A stretch of DNA of 64,000 bases from NCBI GenBank assembly GCA_001275005.1, contig JWZX01003273.1:1-64000 (forward strand), written 5' to 3'. The position numbers were made by a program, and so were the translations under genes. The notes under the pieces were generated by a model that was not told where the DNA came from, did not search any database, and saw nothing but the letters and a program-made list of their open reading frames with translations. Position 1 is the stretch's first letter. Each line of letters starts with the position of its first letter. Below are positions 27,220-35,598 of the stretch, in pieces. The stretch is from Chrysochromulina tobinii (lineage: Eukaryota > Haptophyta > Prymnesiales > Chrysochromulinaceae).

Positions 27220-28849
27220 TGCGCCAACGGCCGAGGGAGAGACGCAGAAGGAGCCAACGGCCGAGGGAGCGGCGCAGAAGGAGCCAACGAAGGAGCCAAC
27301 GGCCAAGGCAGCGATGGAGGCCAGTGAGAAGGCAAAGGAGGCGGCCGAGGCTCATGCTGCCCATGTGGCCGAGGCAGAGGCTCATGCTGCCCAGGCGGCC
27401 GAGAGGGAGATGGCCGAGCTCAAGGCGGCGGCTGAGGCCAAGCGAGCTGAGCGGCGCGACGGCCGACGAGATCATTCGAGCTCGGGGATCATTCGAGAGC
27501 CGCTACCCCAATGCTCCGCCGCATGCAGCGACGAGTTCAGCACGAATTGCATCAGCGCCACACGTACTTACGCAGACTGCCGCGCCGCGCTTGACCGCGG
27601 TATCGGACCGCTCAGAGACTATTGCGTGCCAGGGTGCACCGACACCGCACTGATGGGCGCGGTCAGGAGTGCACGTCCGCTTGCTGCATCGCCGCCGCCC
27701 TCTTCATCGCCGCCGCCGCCGTCTGCATCGCCACCGCCGCCCTCGCCCTCGCCACCGTCTGCATTGCAGCCGCCGCCCTCGCCCTCGCCGCCGTCTGCAT
27801 CGCCGCCGCCCTCTTCCTCGCCGCCGCCGTCTGCCTCGCCGCCGCCGCCGTTGGACTCGCCGCCGCCGCCGCCCTCCCCCTCACCGCTGGCCTCGCCCTC
27901 GCCGCCGCCCTCACCGCTGCCAAAGAAGGACACAACAAGCGCCTTGGTGGCAGCGCCCGGGGAGGTAGCGGTGGCTGCTCTCGTCACGAGGGGTGGCGGC
28001 TCACCACTGACAGATGCAACGGCGGAGAAGGGAGAGGGCACGCCAGATGAGGAAGACAAGGCGATGGCGCAGTCAGAGCTCAAGGCGAAGCTCAAAGCCG
28101 AGCAAAACGCCGAGATCACCGAGCTCAAGAAGCTGAAAGCGCCAGATGAGGAAGACAAGGCGATGGCACAGTCAGAGCTCAAGGCGAAGCTCAAAGCCGA
28201 GCAAAACGCCGAGATCACCGAGCTCAAGAAGCTCAAAGCCGAGCAAAACGCCGAGATCGCCGAGCTCAAGAAGCTCAAAGCCGAGCAAAACGCCGAGATC
28301 GCCGAGCTCAAGATGCCGCTCGAGACCGCACCAGTGACCACGCCCCCTTCCTCCAAGGCGGCCGCGGCCGAAACGTCAATGGGCGTGGCGTCGACGGCCG
28401 TGGGCTCACAGCAGACTGTCTCGCCCGTCGCGCAAGTCCCGACGGCTCCCGAAGGCCGTGCAGCAGAAGCCAACCGGCGCTCCACCGTCTCAAAGGACGA
28501 CTTTGCTGCCCCCGGTCAACACAAGTTTACCGCGGGGGGCGCATTCGGCTCGTCGGTAGGCCTCGGACCCTTAGGCGTCGACTCTGACAAGGACCTTACT
28601 GCGAATCTGGTGGCTCCCACTACCGAGCCCGTGCAAGCGCTGGCGCAAGCGCTGGCGCGAGCGGTGCCCGCAGCCATAGACGCGGCGCAGCCGCAGGCAG
28701 CCCCGGCAAAGGCCAAGCTCACGACCGCGCCGGGGGCAGCGAGGGGCAAGGGGAGCGCACTGGCAGAGATTCTGGCAGGCGAAATCCTCGCCGAAGCCGT
28801 TCCTGCAGCGCCGGTCGCGTCTTCGAAGACTGTAGTCCGTACTCTCTAG
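27053..28849 (+). CDS. Cys-motif, proline-rich, repeat-containing protein (wall/matrix-like)
   Basis: A 598-residue ORF. Order: a short start with a weak hydrophobic stretch (MHLSLLSGVAVVPSA); Ala/Glu/Lys repeats; a six-cysteine segment near residues 150-200 (PQCSAACSDEFSTNCIS, YADC, DYCVPGC); about 90 residues of PPPSPSPP-type proline-rich sequence; a duplicated 33-residue coiled-coil unit followed by three 14-residue units; and a disordered C-terminus. Proline-rich blocks of this kind occur in extensin- and pherophorin-like extracellular proteins, but no clear signal peptide supports secretion. It overlaps the preceding ORF, so the true N-terminus is unknown. Confidence 0.5.
   Translation: MWTRLRSAGRPSLIIKARWMHLSLLSGVAVVPSARYNALHKPAREAAAERAEAGDDAPTAEGETQKEPTAEGAAQKEPTKEPTAKAAMEASEKAKEAAEAHAAHVAEAEAHAAQAAEREMAELKAAAEAKRAERRDGRRDHSSSGIIREPLPQCSAACSDEFSTNCISATRTYADCRAALDRGIGPLRDYCVPGCTDTALMGAVRSARPLAASPPPSSSPPPPSASPPPPSPSPPSALQPPPSPSPPSASPPPSSSPPPSASPPPPLDSPPPPPSPSPLASPSPPPSPLPKKDTTSALVAAPGEVAVAALVTRGGGSPLTDATAEKGEGTPDEEDKAMAQSELKAKLKAEQNAEITELKKLKAPDEEDKAMAQSELKAKLKAEQNAEITELKKLKAEQNAEIAELKKLKAEQNAEIAELKMPLETAPVTTPPSSKAAAAETSMGVASTAVGSQQTVSPVAQVPTAPEGRAAEANRRSTVSKDDFAAPGQHKFTAGGAFGSSVGLGPLGVDSDKDLTANLVAPTTEPVQALAQALARAVPAAIDAAQPQAAPAKAKLTTAPGAARGKGSALAEILAGEILAEAVPAAPVASSKTVVRTL
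28042..28315. repeat. 99-bp duplication and 42-bp units coding coiled coil
   Basis: Two nearly identical 99-bp units (28042-28140 and 28141-28239, differing at very few bases) are followed by shorter 42-bp units with the core AEQNAEIAELKKLK. All are in frame. Confidence 0.85.
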
Positions 28850-29405
28850 TTCTCCGACCGGATCTTTGAGCTTTAAGCCCGACTGACTGTGAATGTATTA
28901 GGCACGCCGGATCGGCCGGTCCCCGGTATCTTGAGCTTACTTGACGGGGTCGGCGTCGGGTCCGCGAGTTTGTAACCGATTCCGGCTGTGAATGTGAAGT
29001 TCGGCAGGGATCACCCTGTACGCTGGGAGCGAGCACGACCTCGAAACTGACTGACTGACTGACTGACCTGACTCACAGCTCACTAGCAGTCGGTTGCAGC
29101 TCAGGTTAGAGGTTTCAGGCCGAACCGGATGGCGGATCGAAGTCTGAACAACAAGCTGAACAATTGAGTTGTAGCCGCGAGAGTCAGAGCACGCGAGAAC
29201 AAATCGCAAATGTACTTAGTACATGTTGACCGAGGGCAGCGGAGCCGTCCTTTGAGACGGAGTGTGTTCAGCGCGGGGGCCACTGACTGTGAAGGTCCTT
29301 TTTTCGCACATGGTGGTTTCGTGTTTCTCGTGCGGCCCCCGTTCACTGTGCTTCACTTCCGCGACCGACTCGCGCACCGTGGCTCGCTTGGACGACTCGT
29401 CCGAC
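28850..29405. other. Intergenic, no gene seen
   Basis: About 555 bp. It contains a CTGA run at 29046-29068 and nothing supported as a gene. The frame of the next gene is open back to 29262. Confidence 0.5.
29046..29068. repeat. (CTGA)n microsatellite
   Basis: Five copies of CTGA. A similar shorter GACT/GACC run lies at about 31876-31910, also just after a gene. Confidence 0.85.
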
Positions 29406-31136
29406 ATGCCAATTGGACCTCCGCCGGGGCCCGACTATGCGGCCAAGATCATTGAGGCGTCAAGGTCTCGGCGCTCGCAGCTGAATCTCAACATGAAGAT
29501 CTCGCTCGACTTTTCCGAGCCGCCACCGCCGCCAAAACCAAGCACAGCTGAGATTCGGGAGCGGCAGAAGCAGGAGAGAATGAGCACGATCCAGCAAATT
29601 GTGGCCGACGTCAAGGCCCGGCACCATGCCGAGCAGCGCGAGCGTAATCAACTTGACACGCTGGATCACGGCATCAACTCCGCTCGGGCGCGGGCCGCCA
29701 TGCATCTTGAGCTGCATCGCCTGATCACTGTCCACGGCGAAGAGACCATGCGGCAGGAGCACGCGAGACTGCAGGCTGCCAATGCCGAGAGTGCCGCGCT
29801 GGCCGCCTCCGAAGCAGCTAGGGCGATGACGCCGATGCATGCCTCCCTCGCGGCCATGGAGTCGGCACGGAAGGGTCGGCAGACAGCGTGGAAGCAACGC
29901 AAGGACAATCTCGGTGAGGTGTGGGGAATTGAGGAGTGGCCCCGGGCGGAGCCCGTGCCGAGTCTACCCGTGCCGCACCCGCCGGCAGAGGGCGAGACCA
30001 AGCGTGCGCCTCGAAGACCGCCCAAGTTGCGCCCAATGCATGGCGATGAGAGTGTGGGCGAGGCGCTAGGAGCCACCGCGATCGCGGCGCTGCCCCCGGA
30101 GCAGAAGGCCTTGTACGAGTACATGAGTGAGGCGGAGCAGGCGGCATTTGCCGGGATGAGTGAGGAGCAGCGCGCGACGTTTGCGCTCATGACGCCCGAA
30201 GAGCGCGCTCAGTCGTTGCGCCTTGCGGGGATGAGGTCGCTGGATGGCGAGCTGACCTTCACAGCGGGGATGAGAAGCTCCCTCCTCTCATCAGCGACGG
30301 TCGCTGTGAAGGTCAGCTCGCCATCCAGCGCACCGCCAGCCGCGGCCTCGCGCTCCCTCCCCGAGGGCGACCTCTATGATTTCCTCGAGGCGGCGGGCCT
30401 CGGGCCGGAGCCCGCGCCCGCCAACGCCTCTGCGCTGCCGCTGCCGCTCTCGCCTCATCTGCCTCGTCCACACGCGAACCGATCGAAGGCGCGGCAATCG
30501 GCGCGCGAATCGCCGCCGATGGCGTCGTCGCTACCGAGCTCTTCAACGACGAAGCGCCCAGGGAGCTCGCCAACCAAGGCGCATCTTCGATACCTGGACA
30601 TAGAGCAAGCGCGCGGCGACATCATGACCGCGTACCCGACCACGATCGATCCCGCGAAGGAAGAGGCCAAGGCCCGTCTTGAAAAGCTGTCCGCCGCGCG
30701 CGGTGTGGACTCGAGCCGAGGCGGCGCAGCCGACCGTCCGCCCTTTGACGAGCGTTGGATACAGCTGCGAGCGCCCGATGGCGGCAACCTGTACGCGATG
30801 CTTCCACCCATGGTCGACGGGCGCTTGTGCGAGACGGAGCTCGGTGAGGACGTGGCGACGGGCACGGAGCTCCACCCAGCCGCATTGCTCCCCACGGGCA
30901 CCGACTTTGACGACGAGCCGAAACTGCGTGCGGCGCGGCTGCACGCGACGATCTGCCACCATCTGTTTGCGGCCCCCGTCCTACCGGCCAAGGACGAGGC
31001 CGAGGGCTCTGCGGCGTCCGAGCCAGCTTTGCGCACGCCGCTGGTCGTCGACGGCGGCGACGAGGCTGGCCTCGGCGTCCTTGGAGGCCGAGGTGGAGCG
31101 CCTCCTGTGCATCGCTTACTCTTCGCACGACCATGA
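29406..31136 (+). CDS. Helical, disorder-rich protein of unknown function, 5' part
   Basis: From ATG 29406, 576 residues. The first 180 are helical and charged (IRERQKQERMSTIQQIVADV, a second helix at about 80-140). Then come a Pro-rich segment, a short repeated YMSEAEQ/GMSEEQR/LMTPEER helix, disordered Pro/Ser stretches, and an ordered part near residues 390-570 (HLRYLDIEQARGDIMTAYP, RWIQLRAPDGGNLYAMLPP). No family recognised. The frame closes at 31136, but from about 31076 the +1 frame reads a leucine-heptad helix (LEAEVERLLCIAY) and flows into the next ORF. This is probably one gene with a 1-base frame disturbance. It contains a perfect 29-bp inverted repeat. Confidence 0.6.
   Translation: MPIGPPPGPDYAAKIIEASRSRRSQLNLNMKISLDFSEPPPPPKPSTAEIRERQKQERMSTIQQIVADVKARHHAEQRERNQLDTLDHGINSARARAAMHLELHRLITVHGEETMRQEHARLQAANAESAALAASEAARAMTPMHASLAAMESARKGRQTAWKQRKDNLGEVWGIEEWPRAEPVPSLPVPHPPAEGETKRAPRRPPKLRPMHGDESVGEALGATAIAALPPEQKALYEYMSEAEQAAFAGMSEEQRATFALMTPEERAQSLRLAGMRSLDGELTFTAGMRSSLLSSATVAVKVSSPSSAPPAAASRSLPEGDLYDFLEAAGLGPEPAPANASALPLPLSPHLPRPHANRSKARQSARESPPMASSLPSSSTTKRPGSSPTKAHLRYLDIEQARGDIMTAYPTTIDPAKEEAKARLEKLSAARGVDSSRGGAADRPPFDERWIQLRAPDGGNLYAMLPPMVDGRLCETELGEDVATGTELHPAALLPTGTDFDDEPKLRAARLHATICHHLFAAPVLPAKDEAEGSAASEPALRTPLVVDGGDEAGLGVLGGRGGAPPVHRLLFARP
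30238..30330. repeat. Perfect 29-bp inverted repeat in coding sequence
   Basis: Left arm 30238-30266 and right arm 30302-30330 are exact reverse complements. The 35-base loop itself contains a 7-base inverted pair (30269-30275 with 30286-30292). The structure lies inside an ORF and codes LDGELTFTAG on one arm and ATVAVKVSSPS on the other. Confidence 0.95.
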
Positions 31137-31140
31137 CGCA

Positions 31141-31851
31141 ATGTCGGTGCTCCCGATGCCGGTGCGCGGCAGCCGTTCGGCTGCGGCCGTGCAGTATGAC
31201 AAGAGCCGCGGTGCGGGCGGCCCCGGCGGGCGCCCCAAGCCGATCCCGCGGCCCGTGCCCGTGAGCACCGAGGTCGTCAATCCGAATGCGCCGCCTTCGG
31301 AATGGCTCCTCACGCCCGAAGGCTACGTTGGCTTCACGCACGGCGGTACCGGCTTGCTCTCGCACATTGGCAAGCAGGTGGCGACGAGCGCCGCCGTCAT
31401 CGGCCTTGAGCGGGGCGCCGTCAGGGCACAGATAGCGAATGCACGCAAGGAGCAGGAGGACGCTAACCAGAAGGCCCTCGAGGAAGCGGCCGCGAGGAAG
31501 GCGGCCAAGGAGGCGGCCGAGGCGGCTGCGGCGGCACTGGCGCGCGAGCGACTCGACGACGCCTCGCGCAAGCGCATGCAGGCCGTGTTCGATACGCTCG
31601 AGATGCCCGTTGAGGATGCCATCACGTTCGCGACCAAGTACATGGACGGCGGTGTCGTACGGCGCGAAGCGTTCGATGAGGCGCTGCCGCTGTGGGAGGA
31701 GGCGGCGGCCGCGATAAGCGACTTCAAGAAGAGCGGCAAGAAGAACGATACTGAGCGCTGCTTTGAGGCGGCGGAGAAGCTCGAGACAAAGGTGGGCGAC
31801 ACGCCCACGCTCGGGGGAGTGCCATTTAAGGAAGCGCTCGGCGCATCGTAG
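31141..31851 (+). CDS. Probable 3' part of the preceding gene (unknown protein)
   Basis: From ATG 31141, 236 residues, but the same frame is coding-like from about 31076 upstream of this ATG. Contents: a Gly/Pro-rich stretch, PPSEWLLTPEGYVGFTHGG, LLSHIGKQVATSAAVIG, an Ala/Glu helix (residues about 105-140) and a charged helical end (DASRKRMQAVFDTLEMPVED). No domain recognised. The ATG is only 4 bp after the previous stop, which leaves no room for eukaryotic untranslated regions. A shared transcript with a frame disturbance is therefore more likely than a separate gene. Confidence 0.55.
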   Translation: MSVLPMPVRGSRSAAAVQYDKSRGAGGPGGRPKPIPRPVPVSTEVVNPNAPPSEWLLTPEGYVGFTHGGTGLLSHIGKQVATSAAVIGLERGAVRAQIANARKEQEDANQKALEEAAARKAAKEAAEAAAAALARERLDDASRKRMQAVFDTLEMPVEDAITFATKYMDGGVVRREAFDEALPLWEEAAAAISDFKKSGKKNDTERCFEAAEKLETKVGDTPTLGGVPFKEALGAS

Positions 31852-32136
31852 CCGTCTCGACCCCGGGTACACTTAACTGACTGACCGACGGTGACTGACT
31901 GACTGGATTGAGAGTTTCCAAATTGGAAAAACGCCGTCCTGGTCGTCTCCTAGAGCGTGCGCGTTGTGCGTTTCACAGCAGCAGCAGATACGTGCACCGT
32001 AATAAGACATCGTGAGGGAGCGTTTCACGGTACCGGTAGTCCTCAATCGTTACATCCCGACCGACTCAAAGCCGAGGTCGCTCTCTGAACGTCCAGACCG
32101 CGCGCTCGGCGATCACCGCGTTCCTCAGCAGCAGGC

Positions 32137-32976
32137 ATGGCGACGTCAGGCTACTACATGTCCAGGCCAGCCACGGCACCGGCGAGCACTGTACACCGGT
32201 TCGACACTTCCGGCGTCATGGCGCGCCCTGCCGGCATCGCCGGGCTATTCGCTGCCTCGGGCGGCGGCGCAGGCTCATCGTTCTCCTATGGCTCGACCCT
32301 GACTAAATCCATCGGCAAGCAGGAGCACGCACTGCGTAGGCACTCGCCCTACTCGGTGGTCATCAACACGGGTTGGACGCCCGTCGAGGCCTCCGTGTGC
32401 CCGACGGCAGCGATGACGGGTGCGGGCGTCGTCTCCGCAGGCAGCATCGACAATACGTACACACCGCAGCCGCTGATGAACGCGTGGGGCAAGGCGCGCG
32501 AGATGGCGAGGAACGAGATCAAGAAGCCGCCGCGGAAGCAGTCGACGGACTTGCTCATCGTGGCCAAGGGTGGCCAGATGCCGGCGCCCGCGCAGGGCAT
32601 CATGGACATGGGCTCTGTACGTCCGTCTTACAGCAAAATGATCCCGCTCTTCCATCCGATCGACCCGCAGCGGTGCGAGGCGGGCTTTGTGCGCTCGCCC
32701 AACATCATCCCGGGCGCGCAGCCGCCACCCGTTTCGCCGTGGAACCCGAAGGCGAACTTCCCAACGCTTCCGGCCGATTGGAAGTTACACAAACTATACT
32801 ATGACCAGACGTCCGCACACAACTCGCGCATCCCGGTGAACAAGGTGATTCGCGCGGAGCCCGTGATGCCACCCGCGGTGCAGCAGCGCTTCCTCGCTAC
32901 CGCGGCGGGCATGCCGGGTGGGTTGGCTCTCATCCCGGCGCAGGTGACGATGGCGCGTCCCCAGACCGCCGCATGA
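32137..32976 (+). CDS. Unknown 279-residue protein with RP-T-A motifs
   Basis: Single-exon ORF, no domain recognised. It starts MATSGYYMSRPATAPAST and ends TMARPQTAA. The middle is fairly ordered with few charged repeats (HSPYSVVINTGWTPVEAS, LMNAWGKAREMARNEIKKPP, MIPLFHPIDPQRCEAGFVRS). The many prolines and tyrosines without helices are like the extended, sleeve-like proteins that line ciliary microtubules, but this is impression only. The ATG at 32137 is the first in frame. Confidence 0.6.
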   Translation: MATSGYYMSRPATAPASTVHRFDTSGVMARPAGIAGLFAASGGGAGSSFSYGSTLTKSIGKQEHALRRHSPYSVVINTGWTPVEASVCPTAAMTGAGVVSAGSIDNTYTPQPLMNAWGKAREMARNEIKKPPRKQSTDLLIVAKGGQMPAPAQGIMDMGSVRPSYSKMIPLFHPIDPQRCEAGFVRSPNIIPGAQPPPVSPWNPKANFPTLPADWKLHKLYYDQTSAHNSRIPVNKVIRAEPVMPPAVQQRFLATAAGMPGGLALIPAQVTMARPQTAA

Positions 32977-33798
32977 GCAGAAAAGAGGGGAGCGAGGCGT
33001 GCGGGCGCCCTCGTGGGCGCCCTCGTTTGAGAGCGCCCGCGCACTCTCCTTCGTGCTCCTCCAGGCCCAGGTGAGACGGGGCGAGACCCTCGGCGCATGA
33101 GTCTGTGGCATGGCGTGCTCACGTTGCGGAAGCTGTTTGAGTGATGCACCAAGAGGCATGCTTGAGTCGATGCATGCGGGTTGGGCGGGCACGGCGGCCC
33201 TAGCGTGCAAACGTGAGGGGCTGGCTTTAGCGGTGGTTCTGGCCTCTGTGCGGCCTACAAGATCTGAGTGCGACGGGGCGAGCGGAATCTCGAGCGAAAG
33301 CCGAGAGCGCGGCTCTGGGGGCGGGGCTGGACCGGGGCCACAGAAGGGCCAGTGAGGAGCTCTCTACGGCTCTGAGGCTCTCTGTGGATGTGTCTGTGAC
33401 TCGTCCGTACGTGTGTGAGGGTGGGGTAAAGGATTAAGGTCCACCACACACAAAGGACAAGGGAAGACAATTCTCAAGAGTGAAGAGTCAAGTGGGAGGT
33501 CGGTGCGTCGGTCTGGCGAGGTTTGCGCGCGCGGCCGGTTGCAGCAATGCAGGGCCGCGCGGGTTGGGGGCGGGCGACGTACTATCACGTAAGTTAAGGG
33601 CTGGACCACGGGACGGTATTTACAGAGTGAGTTAGAACCAGCACGCGAACTGCGGAGCGGCGGAGCAGACGGACGCGTCCTTGTATCTCGATCGAAAAGC
33701 GACCGTTTCATCAAATCTCCTCACGAGCTCTTAGTCGATCTTTTTGCTTCCGACATCGTGGCGCGCCTGCCGCGAAAGCGACGCGAGTGCCCGTGAGC
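32977..33798. other. Intergenic, no gene seen
   Basis: About 820 bp. GC-rich near 33290-33350. No ORF with plausible protein, no RNA gene and no notable repeat. Confidence 0.5.
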
Positions 33799-34971
33799 AT
33801 GTCCATCGGCAACAGCGGCCGGGACCTCGTCATGTGCATGCTGCTGCTGCCCATGCTCGAGTGGCTGTGCTCCTCGGCGAAAATCGTCGGCCGGCCGCCA
33901 AATCTGCAGAAGGGCGTCATGATCGCCGCCGGCTTCCTCGCCATCTTCTCGGCGGTCAAGATTGGCTACGAGGTGGCGCTCAAAGAGCCTTCGTACTACG
34001 ACATGCTCGAAGTGGTGCCGGGCGCCGCGCACACCGAGCTCAAAAAGGGCTACAAGCAAGCGAGCCTCAAGGTGCACCCTGACAAGCTGCAGGCACAGCG
34101 AAATGCAGGCGTAGGAGAGGCAGCGGACGATGAGCCGCCGAGCGACGAGGCGTTCCTCGCGGTCAAGGCTGCGTACGAGGTACTGAGCGACGCGCAGCTG
34201 CGTGATCTCTACGATAAATTCGGGAAGGCGGGCATCGCGAAGAAGGACGACACGACGTCGCTGCTGACTGGCCTCGGCTTCTTTTACGTCGTGTGGCTCG
34301 CGCTCGCCTACCTGCTCACGCGTCGCAAGCAGGTGTGCCGCGCGCAGACGTGGAGCTTCTCGGGGCTGCTCGCCCTCGCCATCTTCGAGTACCAGGCGAC
34401 CGTCCAGGGCTTCGACTTCCTGCAGCAACAGCTCCCGCAGCTGACCATGTTCGAGAAAGTCGAGCTTCTCCATCGCCTCTACCCTGTCTACCTGCTCGGC
34501 GCGCGACTCGTGGCGCTGCTCTTCTTCCAGGACATTGACGCGCACAACTTTGTGATGCTGCAGCACTTGCACTGGAAGATAGACCGGCTGCGCGAGCGTC
34601 TCTTCATCCACAACAATGGCGCGCCTGCCTGCCCGCCCGGCGTAGTACCCTACGCCTCTCCAGAGCAGTGGACCCAGTTCGCGCAGCAGACGGAGCACTA
34701 TTACAAGCTCCTACAGCAGCAGCAGCCCCGCCGAACAGCAACCGCCGACACCGCTGCCGGACAGCTTCCGGTCGCCGAGGACGGCGCCTCGGCCTTCGGC
34801 CAATTCAACGCGGATGCTATCGACGCGCCATTCGCGAGCGACCCCACAGCTCCCCCCGTGCTGCGAGCCGCGCCCGCGCCCGCGGCGAAGGGCGGCCGCC
34901 AGATCAGCGGGCTCATCTGGTTCTTTGGTGTCTACTTCTTCTTCCAGTGGCTCCTTGGCCGGTCAGGCTAG
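33799..34971 (+). CDS. Membrane-anchored J-domain (DnaJ-type) protein
   Basis: 390 residues from ATG 33799; the frame extends to 33787 only with GTG. Two hydrophobic segments come first (MCMLLLPMLEWLC; GVMIAAGFLAIFSAV). Then the J domain: SYYDMLEVVPGAAHTELKKG, the invariant HPD at residues 93-95 (KVHPDKL), and AYEVLSDAQLRDLYDKFG. Further membrane segments follow (LLTGLGFFYVVWLALAYLL; LLALAIFEYQ; PVYLLGARLVALLFF), and a last one at the C-terminus (ISGLIWFFGVYFFFQWLL). J domains stimulate Hsp70 ATPase; a polytopic one suggests the ER or another endomembrane. It is not Sec63 (no Brl domain seen) and lacks the Gly/Phe region of type I/II DnaJ. Confidence 0.8.
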   Translation: MSIGNSGRDLVMCMLLLPMLEWLCSSAKIVGRPPNLQKGVMIAAGFLAIFSAVKIGYEVALKEPSYYDMLEVVPGAAHTELKKGYKQASLKVHPDKLQAQRNAGVGEAADDEPPSDEAFLAVKAAYEVLSDAQLRDLYDKFGKAGIAKKDDTTSLLTGLGFFYVVWLALAYLLTRRKQVCRAQTWSFSGLLALAIFEYQATVQGFDFLQQQLPQLTMFEKVELLHRLYPVYLLGARLVALLFFQDIDAHNFVMLQHLHWKIDRLRERLFIHNNGAPACPPGVVPYASPEQWTQFAQQTEHYYKLLQQQQPRRTATADTAAGQLPVAEDGASAFGQFNADAIDAPFASDPTAPPVLRAAPAPAAKGGRQISGLIWFFGVYFFFQWLLGRSG

Positions 34972-35598
34972 TGTGGGGCACAGCGAAAGCAGCGCGTCAA
35001 GACCTTAGACCTCCGACGGGCGAGCAAGCGCACTCTTCCGCATTGGCCAGGGAGAACGCGACGCTCAGGGTGTGGAGCACTTCGACGACCTCTCGCCGCC
35101 GAGGGGAGGAACTCGAAATGCACGTGACGCGCGCGCGCGTGAGCCTCAAGACCAATGACGTCAAGTGTGGGTCACGCAGTTACGTCGTCCGCCGCGCCCC
35201 ATTTTGGGGGGTTATGGCTGTGAATGTGTTACTGTAGGTGTGTACCGTATCCGTAAATACGCGTCCGTTTAACTAAAAAATCTAACTTCTTTTTCCTCTC
35301 TGTCAAAATCCCGCGGGTGGCCCTTTTTGCGGTCGAGCGTGAGAAGCAGATCCATCGGAAGCTTAGCTAAAACGTTAGTAGCCATACCGACAACACAAGT
35401 AGATCTAAACGCAATCGAATACCCTGTAGCCAACGGAGTAGGAAAGGGTGGGGGGAGATTTGGAGAAAGTATGCCCATAACCGCTGACGCTTGTTTATTT
35501 GCTCGACTGTTGCTTGCATGCATGCAGAACATGCAAAAATTTGTCAAAATTCGACGAAACGGTCTTGGCATTCAGCGCTTGTGCGGCACGCAGTCATT
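34972..35598. other. Intergenic, no gene seen
   Basis: About 630 bp with a less GC-rich centre (35230-35590). The anoctamin frame is open back to 35491 but without likeness. Confidence 0.5.
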
